This document shows, piece by piece, positions 35,947 to 44,812 of a stretch of DNA of 64,000 bases. A model generated the notes under the pieces. The model ran no database searches, had not been told where the DNA came from, and saw only the letters and a list, made by a program, of their open reading frames with translations. How positions within the stretch are numbered: the first letter of the stretch is position 1; every line of letters begins with the position of its first letter. The stretch comes from an uncultured Poribacteria bacterium (GTDB lineage: Bacteria; Poribacteria; WGA-4E; WGA-3G), in contig OX638352.1 of assembly GCA_951813545.1 (NCBI GenBank), positions 1,178,001-1,242,000 on the forward strand, read 5' to 3'. Made by a program: the position numbers and the translations under genes.

Positions 35947-36786
35947 ATGTCAAAAGAAACATCAAATGATGCACCGATTCCGATGACCCCCGAGCAAAAG
36001 TTCTTTTTCGATTTACGCGGTTGGATTTTATTGCCATCAATATTATCAGACTCGGAAATTGAAGAAATGAAAGCAGAAGTTTATGCCGGTGCCAGACAGA
36101 GCTATCAAGGTGCACTCCAGACCCTACTTGACCACCCAGCAATTGTTGGAATCCTGAACGAGATTCTCTCCGAGGATCCCTTCGTAGTGGACGACTGCTA
36201 CGGGTTTCGATGCGAAGGATCTTTTACCACTGTCCGACAGCCCGGCTGGAGCACATCAGAACGTGGCGACAACGGTCTACCACACGTTGTGCGTCCGCCG
36301 CAGCAGGCAAATGCAATGCGATATCAGGTCGCTGGTGGAAAGATTTTTGCGGGATTAACGCGCGTCGTCTGGGAACTTGAAGAGGTGAAGTCAGGACAAG
36401 GAGCCACCTCTTTCCTCAGTGGTTCACACAAAGCGCACTTTAATTACGGAGGTCCCGACCCATATCGTCCGAATATTAGCGAATCGCCATGGGAGACGAA
36501 CACGCGCGAGGTGATGGACGATTATAGCTGCCCACCGGGTTCCGTCGTCATCTTCACCGAAAGCCTTGTACATGCCGCTAATGATTGGACAAATCCTTCA
36601 AATCCACGGTGTGCGGTCTTCAATTGTTACAATTCGATCTGGGCACAATGGCATCGGCTCAACCTGAGCCATGAAGTCATCGAAACGATGCCGACCAAGC
36701 GACAATCGTTATTCCGTGGCACATGGGCGATTGGCGGTGGCCCGGGTGGAAACCGTGCGTACTCACTGGAGAATAACACCACGTGA
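35947..36786 (+). CDS. Phytanoyl-CoA dioxygenase-like protein (copy 2)
   Basis: A 279-residue protein very similar to copy 1 along its whole length, with a 41-base identical DNA stretch near its start. Like copy 1 it has FDLRGWILLPSI, SFLSGSHKAHF and SLVHAANDW but no visible HxD. A TAAGGAG motif lies 9 bases upstream of the ATG. The pair sits inside the glycogen region but has no obvious metabolic link. Confidence 0.8.
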   Translation: MSKETSNDAPIPMTPEQKFFFDLRGWILLPSILSDSEIEEMKAEVYAGARQSYQGALQTLLDHPAIVGILNEILSEDPFVVDDCYGFRCEGSFTTVRQPGWSTSERGDNGLPHVVRPPQQANAMRYQVAGGKIFAGLTRVVWELEEVKSGQGATSFLSGSHKAHFNYGGPDPYRPNISESPWETNTREVMDDYSCPPGSVVIFTESLVHAANDWTNPSNPRCAVFNCYNSIWAQWHRLNLSHEVIETMPTKRQSLFRGTWAIGGGPGGNRAYSLENNTT

Positions 36787-36797
36787 TAAAGTAAGAT

Positions 36798-36820
36798 AGG
36801 TGCGGTTTCCAACCGCACCT
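36798..36820 (+). repeat. Perfect palindrome AGGTGCGGTT-TCC-AACCGCACCT
   Basis: A 10-bp perfect stem with a 3-base loop. It lies between convergent genes and lacks a T-run. The same stem (GGTGCGGTT...AACCGCACC) is the core of the MITE-like element at 62361-62476. Confidence 0.7.
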
Positions 36821-36854
36821 AACACCTCCATAAAACCATCCAACGTATTTTTAA

Positions 36855-38939
36855 CTATAGCAAAATACCCTTGGATTCTTGATCTTCTACCGAAGCCGCT
36901 AAAACCTGTGCGCTTCGTGCGGGAACGTAAAGCTGAATTGACTGCGACTGACCCTCCACAGCAACATCTTGCCACGGATAATGAACACCCTCCACGGCAC
37001 TATAGCCACCATACGCAGCATCGTCGGTGTTGAGGATGAGTCGATAATCCGTTTTCTCAGGCACAGGAACGCGCCAGTCCGTGACGGATGCAGTCGAATG
37101 AAAGTTAAAGACAAAAACGAGTCCGCCGCGCGCGTAGACGATCTGTTTCGCGTCCTCGTGAATAAATAAAAGTTGAATGTTTTCATCAGCAAGTAGATGG
37201 TGGGCTGCATCAAGATGTTGCATCGCCTGATCAAAAGTGTTGAGACCTTTGTAGCGGAGAGTGTCATCGTCAACAAGGGACCATTGCCTGCGCGCATACC
37301 AGTAAGAGTTATTGTTTCCTGCCCGTGGGAAATCGATCCACTCAGGATGTCCAAATTCATTTCCCATAAAGTTGAGGTAGCCCTCGCCACCTAAACTAAA
37401 CGTCAGCAATCGGATAAGTTTGTGGAGCGCAACACCGCGAGCGACGAGATGACTTGTCGTGAAAACACTCATGTTCGTGTAAAGTTCAATATCCATGAGC
37501 TGCGTTGCAAGCGTCTTGTCGCCAACAATCGCCTGATCGTGGCTTTCAACGTAAGCAACGTGTTTTTCACCTACACGGCGGTTGCGCAGCATGCCATAGA
37601 TTTCGCCGATGTGCCACTCCTCGTCCTGTTTCTCCTTCAATAACCGAATCCAATAATCCGGGATACCCATCGCGAGGCGGTAATCAAAACCGAGTCCACC
37701 TTCTTCAGTAGGGCGCGCGAGACCAGGCATGCCGCTCATATCCTCAGCAATTGAAATAGCAACGGGATTAACAGCATGGACAAGCTCATTTGCTAACATC
37801 AGGTAAGCGATAGAATCCAGTTCAACGCCAGTGTCGAAGTAATCCGCATAGCCGGTAAAATTTCGCTCTAATCCGTGATCGCTATAGAGCATACTCGTGA
37901 CACCATCAAACCTGACCCCATCAAACCGATAGGTCTCCAACCAATAGCGGATATTGCTCAACAGAAAGCGCTGCACCTCGTATTTATTGTAATCGAAACA
38001 GCGTGAATCCCATGCGATATGTTCACCTTTCACGCCAGCATGGAAATACTGGTGTCCCGTGCCATCAAACTGGCTTAATCCCTCGTTGAGATTTTTGACA
38101 GCGTGGCTATGCACGAGATCCATGATAACTAATACTCCCATACCGTGTGCCGTATCAATAAGTGCTTTCAGCTCCTCCGGTGTCCCGAAACGACTTGAAA
38201 CAGCGAAGAAGTTGCTGACGTGATACCCAAAACTCGCATAATACGGATGTTCCATCACCGCCATCAGTTGCACAGCGTTATAGCCCAAATCTGCAATTCG
38301 GGGCAAGATATTTTGCGTAAACTCAGTGAATGTTCCGACCTTTTCTGCTTCTTGCGCCATACCAACGTGCGCCTCGTAAATCCGTAACCCGTCGGTATTG
38401 ATGTCAAAATCGGGTGTGCAATGCTTCCACTGATACGGATGTGCGGGTGCCCAATACTGTCCGGTGAAATCAGCGTCGCCTTCCTGAACGACACGCTGAA
38501 TATACGCGGGAATCCGATCGAGTCCACCGAGGTCTGATACAACATGCACCTTGACTCGGCTTTCATGTGTAAGGCGATCAGCATAATCCTTGTCGGGCAA
38601 GAATAGATGCCACACCCCCCAATCATCCATAAACATCGGATTTGCGCCGCGGTCCCAACCGTTAAAATCACCGATGAGGGCAAGCGCATGCGCCCCTGGT
38701 GCCCATTCGCGGTACCAGACACCGATTTCTCCTTCGTGTTCCACACGGTTGAAACCGAAATATCGGTGTCCTTGGCTTATTTCGCCTAATACACCACCGG
38801 TCTCCTCAACCTCCGCCTTGAAACGTCGATAATGCGCAAACCGCTCACGCAGCTGTGCCGCATAAGGTTTCAGCAAAGAATCTGTTTTGATGAGGGCAGT
38901 GCCATCAACCCTTTTTCCCGTCGAAAGTCGCTTTTCCAT
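36855..38939 (-). CDS. glgB: 1,4-alpha-glucan branching enzyme
   Basis: A 694-residue GH13 enzyme of the eukaryote-like branching-enzyme type (human GBE1/plant SBE style). It has a CBM48 domain (residues about 80-170), then GH13 motifs: MDLVHSHAVKN near 270, DGVRFDGV near 340 with the catalytic aspartate, SIAEDMSGMP near 395 with the acid/base glutamate, and YVESHDQA near 463 with the second aspartate. It makes alpha-1,6 branches in glycogen. It diverges from the gene at 41790, but two insertion sequences now lie in the gap. Confidence 0.93.
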   Translation of the reverse strand: MEKRLSTGKRVDGTALIKTDSLLKPYAAQLRERFAHYRRFKAEVEETGGVLGEISQGHRYFGFNRVEHEGEIGVWYREWAPGAHALALIGDFNGWDRGANPMFMDDWGVWHLFLPDKDYADRLTHESRVKVHVVSDLGGLDRIPAYIQRVVQEGDADFTGQYWAPAHPYQWKHCTPDFDINTDGLRIYEAHVGMAQEAEKVGTFTEFTQNILPRIADLGYNAVQLMAVMEHPYYASFGYHVSNFFAVSSRFGTPEELKALIDTAHGMGVLVIMDLVHSHAVKNLNEGLSQFDGTGHQYFHAGVKGEHIAWDSRCFDYNKYEVQRFLLSNIRYWLETYRFDGVRFDGVTSMLYSDHGLERNFTGYADYFDTGVELDSIAYLMLANELVHAVNPVAISIAEDMSGMPGLARPTEEGGLGFDYRLAMGIPDYWIRLLKEKQDEEWHIGEIYGMLRNRRVGEKHVAYVESHDQAIVGDKTLATQLMDIELYTNMSVFTTSHLVARGVALHKLIRLLTFSLGGEGYLNFMGNEFGHPEWIDFPRAGNNNSYWYARRQWSLVDDDTLRYKGLNTFDQAMQHLDAAHHLLADENIQLLFIHEDAKQIVYARGGLVFVFNFHSTASVTDWRVPVPEKTDYRLILNTDDAAYGGYSAVEGVHYPWQDVAVEGQSQSIQLYVPARSAQVLAASVEDQESKGILL

Positions 38940-38986
38940 AATGCATCAGTTTAGCACAAACCGGCTTGTAATGCAAACCAGATGTA

Positions 38987-40325
38987 CAGGGTCATTCAAT
39001 TGTAGGTTTTTTGTGCCATATTTTTCACAGGTGTTAATACTTCAGATAAGCAGAAGTCGCGTGACATTTCACGCGACTTCTGCTATACTTCACCCTAAAA
39101 TTCAACAAGTTTTTCAGGTGAATCATGACAAGAACTTCCTCTTGCCACTTACTTAATATGTTAGCAGAAGTGCCAGACCCACGCAAGAAAAAAGGATGTC
39201 GGCATCCGTTAGCCGCAATGCTCGCACTCACGGTTGTCGGACTCCTGTGTGGTCAACGCAGCTATACACAGATTGCCAAATGGGCACGCCTCCACCCTTG
39301 CCTTCGAAACGCCTTAGGGTTCACGGCGAAACAAACCCCCGCAGCCTCAACGTTTCATTATCTCTATCGGCGTCTTGACATCGACACTGTAGAAAAGACG
39401 CTCACACAGTGGACGACACAGACTTTAGCAAGTTCGCACATTTCCACGTCTGACTTGAAGGGACTTGCGATAGATGGCAAAACCTTAGGTAACAGTCATC
39501 CCGAAGATGCCCGCAGGACCCGTCTGCTCGCAGCCGTCTTTCATGAGTTAGGCATCCCTGTCGCAGAATGTGCGGTGAGTGAAAAGAGCAATGAAATCCC
39601 CGTTTCCATTGAACTCTTGAAAGCGTTTGATGTCTCAGGTCTCGTCATCACGACGGACGCCCTGTTGACCCAACGCAAGTTCTGTCAACAAATCCTTGAG
39701 CATCAAGCAGATTACTGCCTCCCCGTCAAAGCGAATCAGAAACAGTTGTATGAAGATATTCGAGACCTCTTTGAACCCTTTGATGAAACAGACCCACCCG
39801 AAGTGGAACACCGCCGGTTTGAGAATCTTCACGCAGAAGCAGGCGCACAGCTGCAAACGTATACGGATACAGAAGACACAAAAGGCAGGATTACCACACG
39901 CACCCTCACCGCAAGCACTCTCTTAACGGAACATACCCACTGGCCGGGGCTACAACAAGTTTATCAATACACCACACACCAGAAGTCTAAAAAGACAGCA
40001 CACGTCAAGTGCCACGTGCAGTATGGGATTACAAGCTTGACACCCCAACGCGCCTCGGCAGCTGACTTGCTTAAACTCCGGCGAGAGCATTGGACGATTG
40101 AGAATAAACTTCACTGGATCCGAGATGCCGTCTTTCAAGAGGATGCCTCATGTGTCCCAACCGGTGTGCTCCCTCAAGTCATGGCAGCGCTCCGAAACAC
40201 AGCAATCTCTGTTTTACGATGCACGCGACATACAAAAATCACTGACGCACTCCAATATCTCGCAGCGAAACCTATACTCGCTGTTAACCTCATAAAATGA
40301 GAAATCTTAAAATTGAATGACCCTG
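38987..40325 (+). mobile_element. ISAs1-family insertion sequence with 10-bp target duplication
   Basis: The ends are perfect 15-bp inverted repeats CAGGGTCATTCAATT (38987-39001 and 40311-40325). The flanks are direct repeats ACCAGATGTA (38977-38986 and 40326-40335), a clear 10-bp target-site duplication, so the element is intact and recently inserted. An inner hairpin (GCAGAAGTCGCGTG and its complement, 39052-39085) precedes the transposase. Confidence 0.92.
39125..40300 (+). CDS. ISAs1-family transposase
   Basis: A 391-residue transposase, complete. The start is MTRTSSCHLLNMLAEVPDPRKKKG. A DDE-type domain is seen, with the first Asp in LAIDGKTLG near 117 and the second in ITTDALLTQ near 180; a Glu probably lies in the C-terminal LRREHWTIENKLHW. 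The WTIENKLHWIRD motif near 330 is typical of the family (H-repeat-associated proteins). It mobilises the surrounding 1.34-kb element. Confidence 0.93.
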   Translation: MTRTSSCHLLNMLAEVPDPRKKKGCRHPLAAMLALTVVGLLCGQRSYTQIAKWARLHPCLRNALGFTAKQTPAASTFHYLYRRLDIDTVEKTLTQWTTQTLASSHISTSDLKGLAIDGKTLGNSHPEDARRTRLLAAVFHELGIPVAECAVSEKSNEIPVSIELLKAFDVSGLVITTDALLTQRKFCQQILEHQADYCLPVKANQKQLYEDIRDLFEPFDETDPPEVEHRRFENLHAEAGAQLQTYTDTEDTKGRITTRTLTASTLLTEHTHWPGLQQVYQYTTHQKSKKTAHVKCHVQYGITSLTPQRASAADLLKLRREHWTIENKLHWIRDAVFQEDASCVPTGVLPQVMAALRNTAISVLRCTRHTKITDALQYLAAKPILAVNLIK

Positions 40326-40340
40326 ACCAGATGTATGATA

Positions 40341-41771
40341 GGGGTGTGTAAAGTTTTTTGCAGCATCTATTTTGTATGTCGGTGTTGAAGAATATGTTTG
40401 AAAGTGGTATCCTTTCCTAAAAGCAGATTAGATAGATTCTAAATAGGAGAGGATACCTAATGGATATTTTAGCGATTGTCAGCGAAGAAGTCAAAGAGAT
40501 TTTTTCATCAGTGATCTGTGATGACTCGGTGTCATTGGAAATGCTTGAGAGAGACGTTTTAGATGCGGCACGGCAGTTGGGTCGGAAGGTGTTAGAAGAG
40601 TGTTTCTCAGCAAGGGCGACTGATGTGTCGCCGGTGTCCGTGGATTGTCCTGACTGTAAGGGAACCTTGCGTCGTTTTCGGCAGTGTCGGCGTTATGTAG
40701 AGACGTTGTGTGGCGCGGTGCGGGTGTCTCGGTGGGTGTATCGCTGCGATGGGTGTGGTCATTATCATGTGCCGTGGGATGCTGATGAAGGACTTAAGGA
40801 TGGCTACACAGTTAGCGTTGCGAAAGCAATGTGTCGTCTTTCAGCGCGCATGGACTTTAGAGAAGCCTCTGAAGAGTTAGCACATCACGGGATAAGAATC
40901 AGCCATACAATGCTTCAACAGAAAGTTCAACAGTGGTCAGAAGGGATGTCTGTCTCAGATTATGTAAATCAACAGGCACTTGAGGTAGGTTCGCGATGGT
41001 ATGTCAGTGCTGACGGGGTTCATACGCTTGCTCAGGATGGCACCTATCATGAGGTGAAGGTGGGCTGTCTGTATAGAGACTATCCACAACTGGATTTGAA
41101 GTCCGTAGCATCGGCGCGGACGAAAAGTCTTCGGTATGTTGCTTGCCAGAGTGATGCGGCGAGTTTTGGGGAACAGTGGTTTGACTTAGCGACAGCAAGT
41201 GGCATCTATAACGACGCAACCGATAGCGAGGAGGTCGTCGTCATCGGCGATGGTGCCGCCTGGATTTGGAACTTATCCGAAGAATACTTCCCCGGTGCTG
41301 TTGAGATCGTTGATTATATGCATGCCAAGTCGCACCTCTATGATGTGGCGAAACAGGCATTTGGCGAAACATCTCGCGACACTATTGAAGATTGGGTGAA
41401 AACGACAGAACCGTTTCTCTTTGCTGGAGATACGCAAGAAGTCATAGTGCGCATCCGGGCATTGGGCGTCGGAAACTCAACGCTTTCAGAAATGCTTCAA
41501 AGAGAAGCCGGTTATTTTCAGAAGCACGCCAAACGGATGCAGTATCAAAGGTTTGTAGAAAACGGGTATCACATCGGCAGTGGTCTCATTGAGAGTGCGT
41601 GTAAACACGTTGTCGCACAGCGATGTAAACAGGCTTCTATGAAATGGAGCCGAACCGGTATAAATGCCATCCTTTTCTGGAGGTGTTTGTTAAAGAATGG
41701 CGCATCCGACGCGTTCTGGGATAAACAGTCAAACGCTGCATAATACCTAATGACAAAAACTTTACACACCC
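40341..41771 (+). mobile_element. ISKra4-family insertion sequence with 8-bp target duplication
   Basis: The ends carry inverted repeats GGGTGTGTAAAGTTTTT. The flanks GTATGATA (40333-40340 and 41772-41779) form an 8-bp target-site duplication. It lies immediately beside the ISAs1 element, and its target overlaps that element's target by 3 bases (GTA). The left end has one extra G. Confidence 0.9.
40460..41743 (+). CDS. ISKra4-family transposase
   Basis: A 427-residue transposase, complete. A zinc-ribbon region (CPDCKG near 61; CDGCGH near 95) is followed by a DDE-type core: SADGVHTLA near 190, VVIGDGAAWIWNLSEEYFP near 265, and HIGSGLIESACKHVVAQRCKQASMKWSRTG near 378, the typical ISKra4 C-terminal block. 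The annotated start at 40460 follows GGAGAGGATACCTA. Confidence 0.9.
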   Translation: MDILAIVSEEVKEIFSSVICDDSVSLEMLERDVLDAARQLGRKVLEECFSARATDVSPVSVDCPDCKGTLRRFRQCRRYVETLCGAVRVSRWVYRCDGCGHYHVPWDADEGLKDGYTVSVAKAMCRLSARMDFREASEELAHHGIRISHTMLQQKVQQWSEGMSVSDYVNQQALEVGSRWYVSADGVHTLAQDGTYHEVKVGCLYRDYPQLDLKSVASARTKSLRYVACQSDAASFGEQWFDLATASGIYNDATDSEEVVVIGDGAAWIWNLSEEYFPGAVEIVDYMHAKSHLYDVAKQAFGETSRDTIEDWVKTTEPFLFAGDTQEVIVRIRALGVGNSTLSEMLQREAGYFQKHAKRMQYQRFVENGYHIGSGLIESACKHVVAQRCKQASMKWSRTGINAILFWRCLLKNGASDAFWDKQSNAA

Positions 41772-41789
41772 GTATGATACCATGGGAAT

Positions 41790-42845
41790 ATGCGAACACT
41801 TTTCGATCGAGCAGCACTATACCTCACATTCATCATACTGACAGTATGTTCCCTTTCCAATGTTGTTGCAGCACCTGCCGATCCGTTTGAAATCCAAGTG
41901 TTTGACGGACAAGCAAGAGTAATGCAACCCTACACGCTTATTTCTGGAAAGAGATACAGACTTCAGGCAGTCTCGACCGAGAATAAAATACTTTCGGCAC
42001 AATGGTTCCTCGCGGGAAATCTGGGCAGAATTACAACAAGCGATCATGCAATACTGATAGCCGTTTTTGTGGGTAAGGGAGACCTTATCTGTCGTGTGAA
42101 TGGAACGGAACAACGTATCCAGTTAAGCGTTGTTCCTGCGTCAACAACTATCGGTATCAGCGGCGGAAAACTTCAAAGTCCGGCAGGTGTGGGAATTTCA
42201 TTTCCTAAAGGCGCACTCGCAACTGAACGGAAAATAGGAATAGAACTTGTGCCATCACCGGGGCTGCTACCAGCAGCACAGCAGATTATTCAAGTCATCC
42301 GGATCTCACCTGAACGGCTCGTCCTGAAACGCGGGGCACAAATCACGTTTTCCTTTGGGATAGAGACCACGCCACAACTCTATTTTTGGGAGACGTTCGC
42401 GAAAAAGTGGATACCATTGCGAGGGAATGTGAACATGCGTCAAGGGAGCGTGACCGCTACGATCAACCACCTTGGGATCTACACCTTGATGGCACCTGCA
42501 CCAGCAGATTTAAAACGCACCGAACGGCTACAGGTCCAGAACATCACACTCTCGCCACGTGTGTTTTTCGCACCAGATAGACATCAATTGACAATCACAT
42601 ACCGACTTAACGCTCCTGATGCGATGCAAGCATTCGTTACAATGGACATCTTCGACCTTCGAGGTAGGCGGGTTCGGCGACTGCTTGAGGATGCACCACA
42701 CTCTATTGGTGCTAATGTTGCACAGTGGGATGGATTAACAGACGACGGCGTACTCGTCCACAATGGACGTTATTTCCTTGTGATTCATGCGAGGATGGGT
42801 TCACAACGAGCAGCACAGCGGAAGTTGATTGTAGTCTTTAAATGA
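41790..42845 (+). CDS. Secreted protein with FlgD-type C-terminal Ig-like domain
   Basis: A 351-residue protein with a Sec signal (residues 7-28, ending VVAA). The C-terminal part has MDIFDLRGRRVRRLLEDAPHS and WDGLTDDGVLVHNGRYFLVI, the FlgD Ig-like pattern found in many secreted surface proteins. The middle part (SGGKLQSPAGVGISFPKGAL) resembles ZU5-like domains. The ISKra4 element ends 18 bases upstream of the ATG, so the native promoter is separated from it. Confidence 0.72.
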   Translation: MRTLFDRAALYLTFIILTVCSLSNVVAAPADPFEIQVFDGQARVMQPYTLISGKRYRLQAVSTENKILSAQWFLAGNLGRITTSDHAILIAVFVGKGDLICRVNGTEQRIQLSVVPASTTIGISGGKLQSPAGVGISFPKGALATERKIGIELVPSPGLLPAAQQIIQVIRISPERLVLKRGAQITFSFGIETTPQLYFWETFAKKWIPLRGNVNMRQGSVTATINHLGIYTLMAPAPADLKRTERLQVQNITLSPRVFFAPDRHQLTITYRLNAPDAMQAFVTMDIFDLRGRRVRRLLEDAPHSIGANVAQWDGLTDDGVLVHNGRYFLVIHARMGSQRAAQRKLIVVFK

Positions 42846-42876
42846 GGGTGAATGCTCGACTACAAACCTCAAACAC

Positions 42877-43716
42877 CTATTCTGATCCGAGCAACTTTTC
42901 GATCGCTGCAGTACGTTCAGTCTTGTCCAACGCCGAAAGCCTCTGGAGTTCAACATCAGTAAGTTGCTCAAAAATCCGATCAATCTCCGTATACAATTCG
43001 GTTGTACTCTCTATCATACCAGTGTCTGTAGGTGGTATATCAAGGTCAACCGTATACTCATTTCCGTAAGTATCGGTAATATGAACCACGCCTCGTCTTC
43101 CGCCTTCTGGAAATACTAATGAACCATCCGCTTCCAAGACCCATTGATCTCCGCCTTTTGTCCCAGCAGTCGTAATTCCGAAGCGCATCGTCGGAAGTTC
43201 TTGCCTCGGACGATGGGGAAGGTTTTTGACCTCTTCAATATATGCCTCAACGCTGCTTTTAGTTAAGCGTTTTCCGAGCATTTCAAGATGCGAGATTATC
43301 AACTTCCTACTACCGGCAGGCAAATCTGCCAGTTTGGTTTTAATAATCAGTACGAGGATACTGAAGTGTCGTATATATGGATCGACATCAACGTCGGCTG
43401 GAAGACCCATGAACAACACTAGTTCAGGGTTGTTCCGGTACAACATCATGTTGTGTGCTTCCAATTGAAGTCTCTCGCGTTTGGGAAGCGCGTATTTTTT
43501 CGCGAGGGAAAGTTCAAAGTCCATAATCGAATCGGCGAATTCAGAAAAGCGTTTTTGCTCCTCCGCGGTCAATCTTCCTGAATATTCGTAAAAAGGCGCG
43601 AAAATTTCTCGTATTTTGGCATAGTTCGCTTGGCGTTGGATATACCAATAGAAAAGTCCCGTGCACAAAAACGCAATGCCGAATATACCTATAAAGAATA
43701 TCCGTTTTCTGTTCAT
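42877..43716 (-). CDS. Membrane-anchored hypothetical protein
   Basis: The ATG at 43716 has GGGAAG 9 bases upstream; the frame is open to 43731. The 279-residue protein has one N-terminal transmembrane helix (residues 4-26) then a mostly alpha-helical domain (EEQKRFSEFADSIMDFELSLAKKYALPK near 55) and an Ile-rich Cys-less C-terminus. No family was recognised. It converges with the preceding secreted-protein gene. Confidence 0.65.
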   Translation of the reverse strand: MNRKRIFFIGIFGIAFLCTGLFYWYIQRQANYAKIREIFAPFYEYSGRLTAEEQKRFSEFADSIMDFELSLAKKYALPKRERLQLEAHNMMLYRNNPELVLFMGLPADVDVDPYIRHFSILVLIIKTKLADLPAGSRKLIISHLEMLGKRLTKSSVEAYIEEVKNLPHRPRQELPTMRFGITTAGTKGGDQWVLEADGSLVFPEGGRRGVVHITDTYGNEYTVDLDIPPTDTGMIESTTELYTEIDRIFEQLTDVELQRLSALDKTERTAAIEKLLGSE

Positions 43717-43774
43717 GTATTTACTTCCCATAAGATAATAATATATTTAGCCTAAAGATTCAAACTTATTTTTT

Positions 43775-43895
43775 TAGGACTTACGCATTCCATATTAAAG
43801 TCCGCCTGATAAGGGGATTTAGGGGGTTTAAAGAACGCGGATTACCACTTTTTGGGTCTCAATGTCCGATATTTGTGCAATTTGCGTAAGTCCTA
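43775..43895 (+). repeat. MITE-like element with TAGGACTTACGCA ends
   Basis: The ends TAGGACTTACGCA (43775-43787) and TGCGTAAGTCCTA (43883-43895) are perfect inverted repeats of 13 bases, including TA dinucleotides at the outer edges. The 95-base interior has no gene. TA at both ends fits Tc1/mariner-IS630-type targets, but no matching transposase is in the window. Confidence 0.7.
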
Positions 43896-43916
43896 TTCTT
43901 ATCTGAGGGTTTTGCT

Positions 43917-44228
43917 TTAGATAATGATATTGGGTTTCGTCTGCCCGATTTTTAGAATGTCAAAAACATCGCCATTGACGCGAAACCTCGCAAACAAAGC
44001 GATTGTCGCGTTGACCATCTCCAGGAAACCCTTAGAAACGATAATAGACTTTCGCTTGAAACGTCCAAACCAATGTCTCATCTGGCAATTGTTGCGTTCA
44101 ATGGCGTGTGTCTCTGCTTTCGTCTGAACTAAGAGTTCTGCGGGAATGAGACTTTTATACGGTTTCCAATCATCAGTGTAGTATATCTTCACCTGCCAGT
44201 TCTCCAAACGTTTGAGAAGTTTTTTCAA
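43917..44228 (-). CDS. IS1-family transposase, C-terminal part (InsB-like)
   Basis: A 103-residue ORF as annotated from a TTG, but the same frame is open further upstream to the A8 run near 44310, where it reads NKLWVWKAFCRDTGELIAWQ. This is the InsB-type DDE domain with the second Asp in YYTDDWKPY. It joins the InsA-like frame (44278-44640) only after a shift of +1 (or loss of one A from the A8), so it is part of one protein made by slippage, or a decayed pair. Confidence 0.7.
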   Translation of the reverse strand: MKKLLKRLENWQVKIYYTDDWKPYKSLIPAELLVQTKAETHAIERNNCQMRHWFGRFKRKSIIVSKGFLEMVNATIALFARFRVNGDVFDILKIGQTKPNIII

Positions 44229-44277
44229 GGTCGCTTTATCTCTATCACCACATTGCCATGCGATGAGTTCTCCGGTA

Positions 44278-44640
44278 TCACGACAAAACGCCTTCCAGAC
44301 CCAGAGTTTGTTTTTTTTCTTTCAGATAGTGCCACATCTCATCGAGTTCAAGGACGACAGCGTCAGTCTGGGGTTCCGGGGGATGTGCGTGTTGATTGCT
44401 GAAGTTACGTATCCGCTTCAGGAGGGTGCTGGGTGCGGTGTCTAACATTTTTGAAATAGCATTCATAGAGAGCCCATGACAGTAGTGAAAGACAGCGAAT
44501 GCGCGTTCCTCCAGGGGTCTGCCCCGATGTTTGTGGTTTTCTGTCCATTGAGAGTCGCATTTTTTGCATTTATAGCGTTGTTTTTCGTTGATGTGTCCGT
44601 TTTTCACGAAGTGTGTAGATTGACATTTTCGACAGTTCAT
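44278..44640 (-). CDS. IS1-family transposase, N-terminal part (InsA-like)
   Basis: A 120-residue protein with a CxxC-type zinc ribbon (MNCRKCQS...YKCKKCDSQW, residues 2-32) and a helix-turn-helix (ISKMLDTAPSTLLKRI near 62-77). It ends EKKQTLGLEGVLS after the A8 run. In the usual IS1 arrangement a -1 frameshift at an A-rich site makes the full transposase; here the downstream frame needs +1 instead. Real copy, probably not fully functional unless slippage occurs. Confidence 0.75.
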   Translation of the reverse strand: MNCRKCQSTHFVKNGHINEKQRYKCKKCDSQWTENHKHRGRPLEERAFAVFHYCHGLSMNAISKMLDTAPSTLLKRIRNFSNQHAHPPEPQTDAVVLELDEMWHYLKEKKQTLGLEGVLS

Positions 44641-44699
44641 AAGAGTCTCCTTGTGAAGTGATGATGGATTTTCGCTAAGGATACCTTATCTGTTTGGGT

Positions 44700-44734
44700 C
44701 TGTCAAGAAAAATCAATCTGATTTTTCTTGACAG
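44700..44734. other. Perfect 16-bp hairpin
   Basis: CTGTCAAGAAAAATCA-ATC-TGATTTTTCTTGACAG, a perfect 16-bp stem with a 3-base loop, between the IS1 frames and the truncated regulator. Possibly a terminator or transposon-related hairpin; there is no clear T-run after it. Confidence 0.5.
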
Positions 44735-44812
44735 GTTTTCCGACTTATGTTAGACTTTTATCAAACAATTGAGGATGATACCCTAACGGTTAGAGGGCCC
44801 ATGGTCGTATCA

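Larger units (their letters stand above)
43917..44640 (-). mobile_element. IS1-family element (coding span; ends not set)
   Basis: It holds two adjoining transposase frames separated by an A8 run (44311-44318 on the plus strand as T8). The terminal inverted repeats were not identified. The outer borders given are those of the coding frames. Confidence 0.75.
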
